From contig NZ_JAAGLV010000001.1 in assembly GCF_010548305.1 (NCBI RefSeq), positions 434,001 to 498,000 of the forward strand: a DNA stretch of 64,000 nucleotides. The letters run 5' to 3'. The stretch is from Streptomyces sp. SID13031 (GTDB lineage: Bacteria; Actinomycetota; Actinomycetes; Propionibacteriales; Kribbellaceae). Under the pieces are notes generated by a model. That model saw only the letters and a list, made by a program, of their open reading frames with translations, ran no database searches and had not been told where the DNA came from. Both the position numbers and the translations under genes were made by a program. How positions within the stretch are numbered: the stretch's first letter is position 1; every line of letters starts with the position of its first letter. Below are positions 19,949 through 27,989 of the stretch, in pieces.

Positions 19949-20905
19949 ATGCACCAACTCCGCGCGCTGGGCATCTCCGCCGAGGCCGAGGCGATCTACC
20001 TCGACCTGATGGCCCGCGGTACGTTGAGTGTCGAGGAACTCACGGCGAGTGGCGATATCGCAGTACTGGAAGGGCCGTTGGGGGAGTTGGCCGCGATCGG
20101 GCTGGTGGAGCGGGCCGATGGCAAGGTACTTCCGCAGCCGCCGCATCTGGCGATGGAAGCGCTCGCCCAGCGGCACACGAGAGAAGCCGATCTCGCCCGG
20201 GAGAGCGCTGCCTTGCTCTCCGATCTCTGGACGGCGGGGATCGGTCAGCAGACGTACGTCGAGTTGCTGCCGTCGGCCGAGACGGCGCGGGCGGTGCTCA
20301 ACCAGGTACAGGTTGACGTGCAGCACCAGGTGCGGGCGATGACGGTGGGCAATCTCGCGTCCCCGGATCACCAGATCGTCGACGGGCTCTTCGACGCGCT
20401 CGGCCGTGGAGTGAGCTACGAGGTGATCTACGGGACGCGGGTGCTGCAGGATCCGGCTGCGCTCCGGATGGTCCAGCTCTGCGTCGACGCCGGTGAGCAG
20501 GCGCGGGTGTTCCCGCAGGTGCCGCTCAATCTGACCATCGTCGACGACCGCTGGGCGTTGCTCTCCGCGCGGACCACGGCCGGCGAGATCACGAGTACGG
20601 CGGCGATGGTCGTGCACCACTCGCCGTTCCTGACCGGCCTGGTCGGCGTGTTCGACGCGTTCTGGCGGATGGCCGTGCCGATCACCAGCGGGACCGACAC
20701 GAGCGACGCGGTCGGAGCGCCGTCCCTGGAGACGAAACGGTTGCTCACGTACCTCAGCGCCGGCCTGACGGACGAGTCGATCGCGCGCGAGTTCGGCGTC
20801 AGCGAGCGGACGATCGCCCGCCGGATCAGCCGCCTGCAAGAAACGCTGGGAGCCCAGACCCGCTTCCAGCTCGGAGTACAGGCCAGTCGTCAGAAACTGC
20901 TCTAG
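19949..20905 (+). CDS. Transcriptional regulator with TrmB-like N-terminus and LuxR-type C-terminal HTH
   Basis: 318 residues; GGAGG lies immediately before ATG 19949. The N-terminal part (about 1-75) resembles a TrmB/winged-helix domain with the pattern GISAEAEAIYLDLMARG. The middle is an alpha/beta region. The C-terminus is a LuxR-type helix-turn-helix: LLTYLSAGLTDESIAREFG and SERTIARRISRLQETLGA. This class is common in actinobacteria next to metabolic genes; the target and ligand are unknown. It probably shares a transcript with the acetyltransferase before it. Confidence 0.85.
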   Translation: MHQLRALGISAEAEAIYLDLMARGTLSVEELTASGDIAVLEGPLGELAAIGLVERADGKVLPQPPHLAMEALAQRHTREADLARESAALLSDLWTAGIGQQTYVELLPSAETARAVLNQVQVDVQHQVRAMTVGNLASPDHQIVDGLFDALGRGVSYEVIYGTRVLQDPAALRMVQLCVDAGEQARVFPQVPLNLTIVDDRWALLSARTTAGEITSTAAMVVHHSPFLTGLVGVFDAFWRMAVPITSGTDTSDAVGAPSLETKRLLTYLSAGLTDESIAREFGVSERTIARRISRLQETLGAQTRFQLGVQASRQKLL

Positions 20906-20992
20906 ACCAGAGCCCTGTCGAGAACGCGAGATCGGCTCCGACGTTGCTGCTGAGCGACCCCGGTAGGGGACGAACGAGAAGGAGTGGGACCG

Positions 20993-21382
20993 ATGAAATA
21001 CATGCTGCTGATGCACTCGAACAAGCAGGGCTGGGACGAGATGCCGAACGTGTGGTCGCCGGAGGACATCGGGGTGATGGTCAAGTACATGCAGCAACTG
21101 GACGACGACCTGCAGAAAGCCGGAGAGCTGGTCGAGACGCGCGGTCTGTCCGGCCCCGACGCGATGCGGACCTACCAGGCGCAGGACAACGGCGAGCCGA
21201 TCATCACCGACGGACCCTTCGGTGAAACCAAAGAGGTCCTGGCCGGCTACTGGGTAGTCGACGTCCCCTCCGAAGAGCGCCTCCTGGAGATCGTCCACCA
21301 CATCTCCATCACCCCGGGCCCCGGCGGCCGGCCCCTAAACCAGGCAGTAGAAATCCACCCCGAAGGCGTCGCCCCGGCCTGA
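20993..21382 (+). CDS. YCII-related (DGPF-type) protein
   Basis: 129 residues. AGAAGGAG is well placed before ATG 20993. The sequence has the YCII/DGPF signatures: KYMLLMHSN at the start, ITDGPFGETKEVLAGYWVV in the middle and a ferredoxin-like alpha/beta fold. Family members are small cytoplasmic proteins, often encoded near ECF sigma factors; no such gene is seen here. The function is unproven. Confidence 0.9.
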   Translation: MKYMLLMHSNKQGWDEMPNVWSPEDIGVMVKYMQQLDDDLQKAGELVETRGLSGPDAMRTYQAQDNGEPIITDGPFGETKEVLAGYWVVDVPSEERLLEIVHHISITPGPGGRPLNQAVEIHPEGVAPA

Positions 21383-21420
21383 GCGGCACCCTGCTGACTG
21401 AAGCGCGGAGGTCGATAGAC

Positions 21421-22221
21421 CTAGTTGGGAAGGGCGGGGGCGCGGAGTTTCGCGATGATCAGGTTGGCGACGGCGGCCATGCCGGCTGGGGTTGGGTGGT
21501 ACGGGACGCCTCGGCCGGGGCCGAAGTGGAAGCCTGAGGTCCATGGCTCGGCTGAGCCCACCGCGTGTGACAGGCCGGCGGCCGAGGCTTCGATGAGCTC
21601 GGTGCCGGTCTTCTCGGCGGCTGTGGCGTAGGCCCTGGCCAGGCCGTCGGCCATCATCACGACGCTCGGCAGTTGTTCCTCGTTCAGCGGTACGTCGAGA
21701 CGCGGGCGGGTGCCCGGGCCGGCGACGGTCAGGTAGTCGACGAGCAGGATCCGGCTCTGGGGAGCGCGATCCCGGATCGCGGTGACGATCTCGGTGAGGG
21801 AGGCGGCGACCGCGTCGTACTCGGCTGGGGCCTTGAGGTAGCTGACCCGGGCCCTGATCCGGTTGGCGACGCGCTTGCCGAGCAGGGTGGCCGGCTTGGC
21901 CAGGGTGTTCATCAGGCTGCCCCGGATGAAGGTGCCGATGTACTCCAGGTCGTTGCCTCCGGCAGTGATCGTGACGAGGGCCGTATCGGGGCCGACAGCA
22001 TCGATCTGCGGGGCTGCCTCGTCCTGGCGTTCGCGCAGGATATTGGCCGTCGTCGCGCCGCTGTACGTGACGTCGGTCAGCTCCAGGCCGAGCGCTTCGG
22101 CGACGAGATGCGGATAGTTCCGGGCGGAGCGGCCGGCGGCCTTGTCGACGATCGGCTTGATGCCGGGGCCGGCGGCGAAGGAACTGCCCAAAGCGACATA
22201 GCGACTGCCTGCGGTGATCAC
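21421..22221 (-). CDS. SGNH/GDSL-type hydrolase
   Basis: 266 residues from GTG 22221; a GTG at 22254 in the same frame would add an Arg/His-rich leader that does not resemble the family. The SGNH blocks are present: block I ALGSSFAAGPG (Ser), block III ITAGGNDLEYIG (Asn) and block V GVPYHPTPAGM (His). No signal peptide is seen with either start, so the enzyme may be cytoplasmic or exported without a classical signal. It should hydrolyse esters or lipids. It is divergent from a secreted cupin gene, and the short gap holds both promoters. Confidence 0.87.
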   Translation of the reverse strand: MITAGSRYVALGSSFAAGPGIKPIVDKAAGRSARNYPHLVAEALGLELTDVTYSGATTANILRERQDEAAPQIDAVGPDTALVTITAGGNDLEYIGTFIRGSLMNTLAKPATLLGKRVANRIRARVSYLKAPAEYDAVAASLTEIVTAIRDRAPQSRILLVDYLTVAGPGTRPRLDVPLNEEQLPSVVMMADGLARAYATAAEKTGTELIEASAAGLSHAVGSAEPWTSGFHFGPGRGVPYHPTPAGMAAVANLIIAKLRAPALPN

Positions 22222-22315
22222 GCGATGACGATACCTGGCACGATGAATCGTCACAGCCCACCTGGCTGTCCTGTCTCAGCTGTGTCCAAACCCTGCAAGG
22301 AAAGGAATCAACCCC

Positions 22316-22759
22316 ATGCGTGGAGCAACTCGGGGAATCCGCCGGGCCGCCCTGGCCGGCGTCGCCGCGGCCGGCCTGGCCCTGGTGCCCGCCGTCGCGG
22401 ACGCCACCCCCGCCGCCGGCGTCACGGGCCGGATCATCAGCCAGCACACGGTCGGCGGCAAGGACTACATCCTGCGGGAGATCACCATCGCGCCTGGTGG
22501 CAAGACGGGCTGGCACTTCCACGACGGCACCCTCTACGCCTTCGTTGCCCAGGGCACGTTGACGCACTCGGACTCGTCCTGCCAGACCGACGGCATCTAC
22601 CGGACCGGTGCCGCCTTCACCGAACCCAGTGGCGCGAACCACGTTCACATCGGACGCAACCTCGGCAAGAAGGCCGTCGTTCTGGACGTTCTGTACGTCC
22701 TCCCGGCCGGCGCTCCGCTCTCGGAGGACGCGCCCAACCCGGGCTGCGACTTCGAGTGA
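22316..22759 (+). CDS. Secreted cupin-domain protein
   Basis: 147 residues with an N-terminal Sec signal ending near PAVADATP. A single cupin barrel follows: APGGKTGWHFHDGTLYAFVAQG carries the HxH metal-binding pattern, and ANHVHIGRN carries the second motif histidine. It has two cysteines (SSCQTD and NPGCDFE) that may form a disulfide. Exported single-domain cupins have no common function; it may bind a metal or small ligand. AAGGAA lies before the start. Confidence 0.85.
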   Translation: MRGATRGIRRAALAGVAAAGLALVPAVADATPAAGVTGRIISQHTVGGKDYILREITIAPGGKTGWHFHDGTLYAFVAQGTLTHSDSSCQTDGIYRTGAAFTEPSGANHVHIGRNLGKKAVVLDVLYVLPAGAPLSEDAPNPGCDFE

Positions 22760-22841
22760 TGCTGCCCCGGAAGGGCGGGTGATCCCTGCCCTTCCGGGAC
22801 GCTCGGCCGGGCCGCCGGGCAGTCCTCGACCCGGCTGTATA

Positions 22842-22865
22842 GTTGCCAATAGTTCACTGGTTAAC
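22842..22865. promoter_or_regulatory. Imperfect inverted repeat in the marR promoter
   Basis: GTTGCCA (22842-22848) and TGGTTAAC (22858-22865) are near-complementary arms around a 9-base centre, directly overlapping a TATAGT -10-like element at 22838-22843 and 14 bases before the MarR start. The likely role is autoregulation by the MarR protein. Confidence 0.4.
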
Positions 22866-22879
22866 GATGAGGTGGGGTC

Positions 22880-23377
22880 GTGGCGGCTGATCCGCATGCG
22901 GAGATCCGGGAGCGCTGGCTGCGCGCGCGGCCGGAGCTGGACTTCGGGCCCGCCGAGTTGTTCGGGCTGGTCAAGCACACGCAGGCGATGCTCGACCTGC
23001 TGCTCGAGCCGGTGTTCGAGGCGGCGTCGTTGAGCTCCGCGGAGTTCGACGTGCTCTTCCAGCTCAGGCACGCCGGCGAGCCGACCATCGCGCGCCGGCT
23101 GGCACTGTCGATGGGCCGCTCGCCGGCCGCGCTGAGCAAGTCGCTGGCGAAGCTGGAGCAGCGCGGAATGGTCCGCCGCGAGGCGAACCCGTCGGACCGC
23201 CGGGCTGCCCTGGTCGCGATCACCGAGGCGGGCGAGGCCGCGGTCGACGAGATCTTCCCACGCCGCCTGACCCTCGAAGGAGAGGCCGTCGCGAGCCTCA
23301 CGCCCGGCGAGCGAGCCGATGTCGCCGCGGCCCTCCAACTCCTCAGCCAAGCCGTCGAATCCCATGCCCGCCGCTGA
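22880..23377 (+). CDS. MarR family transcriptional regulator
   Basis: 165 residues, GTG start. The winged helix is clear: AGEPTIARRLALSMGRSPAA and ALSKSLAKLEQRGMVRREAN, with the wing PSDRRAALVAIT. The N-terminal helix is long, as in MarR/PadR-type dimers. It sits between the cupin gene and the sacsin-like gene. An operator-like sequence overlaps its promoter. A decayed copy of its C-terminal tail lies just after the stop. Confidence 0.9.
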   Translation: MAADPHAEIRERWLRARPELDFGPAELFGLVKHTQAMLDLLLEPVFEAASLSSAEFDVLFQLRHAGEPTIARRLALSMGRSPAALSKSLAKLEQRGMVRREANPSDRRAALVAITEAGEAAVDEIFPRRLTLEGEAVASLTPGERADVAAALQLLSQAVESHARR

Positions 23378-23408
23378 CCAGCGGTCGACGTACTGACGGC
23401 TCCGCTTT

Positions 23409-23450
23409 CCTCAGCCGAGCCGTCGAATCGCGCGCCCGCGGCTAGCCGGC
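23409..23450 (+). pseudogene. Duplicated remnant of the MarR C-terminal tail
   Basis: The frame reads FLSRAVESRARG and a stop, against LLSQAVESHARR and a stop at the true end of the gene 68 bases upstream. About four-fifths of a 51-base stretch (23341-23391 versus 23409-23459) is identical. This looks like a small tandem duplication that decayed. It does not appear to be expressed. Confidence 0.5.
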
Positions 23451-23563
23451 GGGCGATGTGCTGCGTCGGGTGCCGGCCGCTCAACGGTGTACCGGACGCT
23501 TGGAATTCACGTCGATCGGCTCCCGCTGAAGCGGTGAGTTCGGCGGGCGGCATACTCACCCGG

Positions 23564-26548
23564 GTGAGCGACGAGTTCGGGGTTGGCGGGATCAGAGAGC
23601 GCGTGCTGGCTGCGTGGGCGGCGGCACCGGTTCGGTTCAGGGAGGATGCCAACGCCGAGGAGGATCTGGCGCTCGGCGGATACCTCGATCGGGTCGTGGT
23701 CGAGCTCGCCCAGAACGCGGCGGATGCGGCCGCTCGGGCAGGCGTGCCGGGCCGGGTGCAGTTCTCGCTGCGGAGCGGGACGCTGGTGGTCTCGAACACC
23801 GGTACGCCGCTGACCGCCGAGGGCGTCGAGTCGCTGGCGACCCTTCGCGCGTCGGCCAAGCGAGACGACTCAGAGAGCGCTGTCGGGCGATTCGGCGTCG
23901 GCTTCTCGGCCGTGCTCGCGGTGACCGATGAGCCGGTGATCCTGTCGCGCTCTGGTGGCGTCCGCTTCTCCCGCGCGGACACCGCGGCGGCTGTTGCCGA
24001 GGCGGGCGTGCACTCGCCGGGACTGGCGACGGAGGTACGCCGGCGCGACGGCCAGGTCCCCGTACTACGCCTGCCGTTCGAGGCTGAGGGCGAGCCACCG
24101 GAGGGCTACGACACCGCCGTGATCCTCCCGCTTCGCGACGAAGCGGCGGCCGAGCTGGTACGCCGGTTGCTCGCCGAAGCCGGCGATGCGTTGCTGCTCG
24201 CGTTGCCAGGCCTGGAGCGGATCGAGATCGACGTCGACGGCGTGACGCGCGTACTCGCCGGTGTCGAGTCGCGCTGGTTCGTCCAGCGCGCGTCCGGTGT
24301 ACTCGACGTCAGCGACAGAGAGCGCTTACTCGCGGACCGCCCCACCGAAGAACGCGCCCGCCCGTACTGGTCCATCCTCTGGGCCCTGCCGCGTGAACTG
24401 GCGTCGAGCGATGAGCTGCCCGGGGTCGTGCATGCACCCACTCCCACCGACGAGCCGCTTTCGCTGCCGGCGTTGCTGTTGGCAACCTTTCCGCTCGATC
24501 CGTCCCGTCGGCACGTGGCCACCGGGCCGTTGACCGACCGGCTGGTCCAGGAGGCGGCGACGGCGTACGCGGAACTTCTCCGTAGTCGTGCCGAGGACAA
24601 CGCGAACGTCCTGCCGCTCGTGCCGACGGGGTTGGCAGCGGGAGCACTGGATCGCGCTCTCCGGGACGCGATCCTCGCCGCACTACCCGGTACGCCGATC
24701 GTGCGCGCGGTCGAGGACGGCACGCTGCTCCGACCCCGTGATGCCGTCGTCGTAGAGGGCTCCGACGATGCGTTCAACGTCGTGCTCGCCCCGATCGTGC
24801 GCGGGCTGATCGGTTCACCCCGCCAGGACCGGACGGCACTCGATGCCCTGGGCATCCGTCGTCTCGACCTCGCCGACCTGATCGACCAGCTCGGTTCCGC
24901 TGCCGCCGCCGAACCGCCCACTTGGTGGCACGGCGTCTATGGAGCGCTCTCCGCGATGGTCACCGAGCCGCTGCTCCGCGAGTCCCTCGGCACCCTCGCC
25001 GTCCCGCTCGCCGACGGGCGACTGGTGCGCGGCGTCCGCGGTTTGCTCCTGCCCGGCAACGAGTTGCCCGCGGACGTACTCGCGATCTTCGGCGAGTACG
25101 GCGTACGGGTCGTGCATCCGGAGGCCGTGCATCCTTCGCTGGAACGCCTGGGAGCGCTCCCCATGTCTGCCCGCGCATTGCTGGAAGACAGCGCCGTACG
25201 AGTCGCCGTCGAGCACTCCGCCGAGGCCGATGACCCCGATGTCATCGCCGATGCCGTGCTGACCGTGGTCGCCGCAGACGTCTCGCAGGCAGAAGGCCTG
25301 TGGTGGTTGTCCGACCTCGTACTACGAGACGCCGAAGGCGAGCTCGTCCCGGCGAACTCACTGGTCATCGCCGGCTCGGACGCCGCCGCGGTACTCGACG
25401 AGGAAGAGGTCGCCCAGCTAGCCCCGGCGATCGTCGAGCGCTACGGGCTGGAGGCGCTCGAGGCGATCGGCGTACTCAACTCGCTCGGCACGGTCTCGGC
25501 GTCGGACGTGACCCTCGACGAGTTGCCCGAAGCCTTGGTGGATCTGGACGGGATCGAGGACTGGGCAGACGACGTTGCACCCGACGGTTCGCGCTACGGC
25601 GCAACGGTCGGTGAGCTGATCGGAGTCCGCGACCTCGACTGGATCGTCGACGACGCTTGGCCGCGAGTGCTCGGACTCTTCGGGACGTCGCCCGAGTTGC
25701 GGCGCGCTCTCGTGGAGACGGTCCGCGTGGTCGGGCCGGACGATCGCCCGCACGGCGCGCCGTCGTACACGGCGTGGTGGATCAGAGAGCGCGTTCTGCT
25801 CGAAGACGGTGAGCCGCTGGCGGGTCGCGCCGATCCGGAAGCTGATCCGATCCTGGCGAGCTTCCTCGACAGCGCGCCCGACTGGACTGCTCAGCTGGAT
25901 CCCGAGGTGCGGACCGCGGTCGGCCTCGTGCGCGTCGTCAGCGATCTGGACGCCGCCGGGGTCGAGCTGCTGCTGGACCGGCTCGCGGATCCTGACCGGG
26001 AGGTCGAGGAGAGCGCGATCCTGCGGCTGTGGAGTCAGCTCGGGATCCACGAGGCCTACCCGGGGGAGACCCCGGACGACGTCCGGGTGCTGGACGGCAG
26101 CGGGCGCACGAAGGTGATGAGCGCGGGCGACGCCGTGGTCGCCGATGCGCCGATGTGGTTGCAGCGCAACGATCTCGGTGGCTTCGTGGTCGCCTCCGGT
26201 GCCGCGGCGGACGGCCTGAGCGACCTGCTCGACGTACCGATGGCGCAAGAAGTTGCCGAAGGCAAGATTGATGGCGAGGGCACCGCGGCCGACGTCCCGG
26301 ATCTGGTCCGTGAGCTGGTGCCGGAGGCGCCGGACACGTGGTGGGAGCACGAGGAGTTGCTCGTCGACGGCGTCGAGGTCTCCTGGTGGGTCGACGAGAA
26401 CCGCGAACCCCACGCGGCCACCTTCGACGGCCTCGCCAAGGCACTCGCCTGGGCATCAGGCCGCTGGGACCAGCGCCACGTCATCCGAGCAGTCCTCAGC
26501 GAGCCGGGCCGCTCCAGCGAACTTCGCCTGGACGCCACCTTCGACTAG
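23564..26548 (+). CDS. Sacsin N-terminal/Hsp90-like ATPase domain protein
   Basis: 994 residues from GTG 23564; the longer frame from 23456 has no similarity and the chosen start may be leaderless, with a CATACT -10-like element 8 bases before it. The N-terminal GHKL ATPase is visible: VVELAQNAADAA (N-box), VVSNTG, and GRFGVGFSAVLAVTDEP (G-box). The remaining ~750 residues have no clear catalytic motif and are rich in Asp, Glu and Leu. Proteins of this type are widespread in actinobacteria and are presumed chaperone-like ATPases; the client is unknown. It ends just before the opposing methyltransferase/CMD operon. Confidence 0.87.
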   Translation: MSDEFGVGGIRERVLAAWAAAPVRFREDANAEEDLALGGYLDRVVVELAQNAADAAARAGVPGRVQFSLRSGTLVVSNTGTPLTAEGVESLATLRASAKRDDSESAVGRFGVGFSAVLAVTDEPVILSRSGGVRFSRADTAAAVAEAGVHSPGLATEVRRRDGQVPVLRLPFEAEGEPPEGYDTAVILPLRDEAAAELVRRLLAEAGDALLLALPGLERIEIDVDGVTRVLAGVESRWFVQRASGVLDVSDRERLLADRPTEERARPYWSILWALPRELASSDELPGVVHAPTPTDEPLSLPALLLATFPLDPSRRHVATGPLTDRLVQEAATAYAELLRSRAEDNANVLPLVPTGLAAGALDRALRDAILAALPGTPIVRAVEDGTLLRPRDAVVVEGSDDAFNVVLAPIVRGLIGSPRQDRTALDALGIRRLDLADLIDQLGSAAAAEPPTWWHGVYGALSAMVTEPLLRESLGTLAVPLADGRLVRGVRGLLLPGNELPADVLAIFGEYGVRVVHPEAVHPSLERLGALPMSARALLEDSAVRVAVEHSAEADDPDVIADAVLTVVAADVSQAEGLWWLSDLVLRDAEGELVPANSLVIAGSDAAAVLDEEEVAQLAPAIVERYGLEALEAIGVLNSLGTVSASDVTLDELPEALVDLDGIEDWADDVAPDGSRYGATVGELIGVRDLDWIVDDAWPRVLGLFGTSPELRRALVETVRVVGPDDRPHGAPSYTAWWIRERVLLEDGEPLAGRADPEADPILASFLDSAPDWTAQLDPEVRTAVGLVRVVSDLDAAGVELLLDRLADPDREVEESAILRLWSQLGIHEAYPGETPDDVRVLDGSGRTKVMSAGDAVVADAPMWLQRNDLGGFVVASGAAADGLSDLLDVPMAQEVAEGKIDGEGTAADVPDLVRELVPEAPDTWWEHEELLVDGVEVSWWVDENREPHAATFDGLAKALAWASGRWDQRHVIRAVLSEPGRSSELRLDATFD

Positions 26549-26571
26549 CCACCGCTCGGCGGTGCCAGCAC

Positions 26572-27153
26572 CTAGGGCTCGAGTGGACGGCCGTAGGTGA
26601 TGGCGGCTAGGACGGGCTGCGGCGCCAGAGAGCGGTATCCGGCGTCCGGGCGCGATCCGAGCGCATCATTGATCGTGGAGAAGGCGATCCGTAGTGCGAC
26701 GAATGCTGTGATCCCGAAGATCTGCGGGTCGCTCCAGCCGGCTGCTCGAAGACTGCGCACGTCGGTGGCCGTGGTGTTGTTGGGGTCGCGGGCGACCTTG
26801 CGGGCCCAGTCGGCGAGAGCGTGTTCGGCGGGGGAGAGGTGCGTGTCGTCGCCTCGGAGTACGGAGGCTGCGGTCTCCGCGCCGGAAACCGTGGACAATT
26901 TGGTGCCCCAGGCAACGGAACAGTACGAGTCGCCGAGCGCGGAAACGCAAGCCGTCACCAGGATCCCGCGTTCACGGAAGCTCAAGCCGTGCTCTCGGAC
27001 CAGCTCACCGAGCAACCCGAAGATCTGCCGCTGCAACGCCGGCTGATGCGCCCACAGCCGCGAGGCGTTCATCACGAACCCGAGTTCTGCCAGGTCCTCG
27101 GCGAATCCCTCCTCGGCCTCGGCCGTCGGCACCGCCCACTCGATGAAGCTCAT
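26572..27153 (-). CDS. Carboxymuconolactone decarboxylase (AhpD-like) family protein lacking the usual CxxC
   Basis: 193 residues; an in-frame GTG one codon earlier (27156) is also possible. The helical bundle and length fit the AhpD/CMD superfamily. In redox-active members the conserved helix reads CxxC followed by a histidine; here the equivalent segment is GDSYCSVAW, so the first cysteine is Asp and the histidine is absent. The redox peroxidase function is therefore doubtful. The start overlaps the stop of the methyltransferase gene, so the two are coupled. Confidence 0.75.
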   Translation of the reverse strand: MSFIEWAVPTAEAEEGFAEDLAELGFVMNASRLWAHQPALQRQIFGLLGELVREHGLSFRERGILVTACVSALGDSYCSVAWGTKLSTVSGAETAASVLRGDDTHLSPAEHALADWARKVARDPNNTTATDVRSLRAAGWSDPQIFGITAFVALRIAFSTINDALGSRPDAGYRSLAPQPVLAAITYGRPLEP

Positions 27154-27989
27154 CACGCCGCCTTCCGCGCCAGATACCCGGTGACCGCGATCTCCGCCCG
27201 CAACGGCAACCCCTCGCGAACGCGCTCCCGCCCGTGAGCAACCGCTCTCTCGAGAAACTCCGCCTCACCGACGTTCTGGATCGCCTCGTACGCCGGTCCG
27301 GTGGCGGCCAGCGCCCGCGCGTAAAGCTCCGGATCCGCGAACTCCCAAGCGAACGGCACCGCCACCCGCTCCACCTCCACGAACCCGAACCGCCCGAGCA
27401 GTTCCTCCCCGACCCCAGGCCGCCCGAGCGACACCATGGTCGCCTGGTTCCGCACCTTCACGTCAGACGCCAACCGGAACGGCTGCAGAGCCCACGCCCC
27501 CGGCGACTGCTTGAGATGCCCCCACACCGTCAACCCGACCCGGCCACCCGGCACCAGCACCCGATGGATCTCGGCCAGAGCGGCAGGCGTAGTGCCCCAG
27601 ACTCCCCGGAAGCTGGTCACCACCTCGAAGTTCTCATCCGGCCACGGCAGTGCATGCATGTCACCCACCCGTACGTCGGAGTCCGGGTTCCGATCGCGTG
27701 CCACCGCGACGAGCCGCGACGACGCATCGATCCCCGCGCACCGAGCACCGCGCGCTCGGGCCAGCTCAAGCGAAAGCCCGGCCCCACAAGCGATATCGAG
27801 CAGCAGATCGCGCTCTCCGACACCCAGCCGATGATGCAGGGCGACATACTCGCGACAGTTGGACGGCTCGCTCAACGTCGCGAAATCGGCAGCCCGCCGC
27901 CCCCAGCCCTCGTCGACCACGGTCCAGTCCGCAGCAGCGGCGCCGGTCGTCAGATCGCCCTCAGGAATCCCCTGAAGTGTGTTCATCAT
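27153..27989 (-). CDS. Class I SAM-dependent methyltransferase
   Basis: 278 residues, from ATG 27989; a longer frame reading from 28286 belongs to the overlapping regulator gene. SAM-binding motif I is LLDIACGAGLSLELARARG, motif II ARCAGIDAS with its acidic residue, and motif post-II VRVGDMHALPWP and EVVTSFRGV. It resembles UbiE/Methyltransf_11 members. The start overlaps the stop of the SARP-like regulator by four bases (ATGA), and the CMD-family gene overlaps its end. The substrate is unknown. Confidence 0.87.
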   Translation of the reverse strand: MMNTLQGIPEGDLTTGAAAADWTVVDEGWGRRAADFATLSEPSNCREYVALHHRLGVGERDLLLDIACGAGLSLELARARGARCAGIDASSRLVAVARDRNPDSDVRVGDMHALPWPDENFEVVTSFRGVWGTTPAALAEIHRVLVPGGRVGLTVWGHLKQSPGAWALQPFRLASDVKVRNQATMVSLGRPGVGEELLGRFGFVEVERVAVPFAWEFADPELYARALAATGPAYEAIQNVGEAEFLERAVAHGRERVREGLPLRAEIAVTGYLARKAA

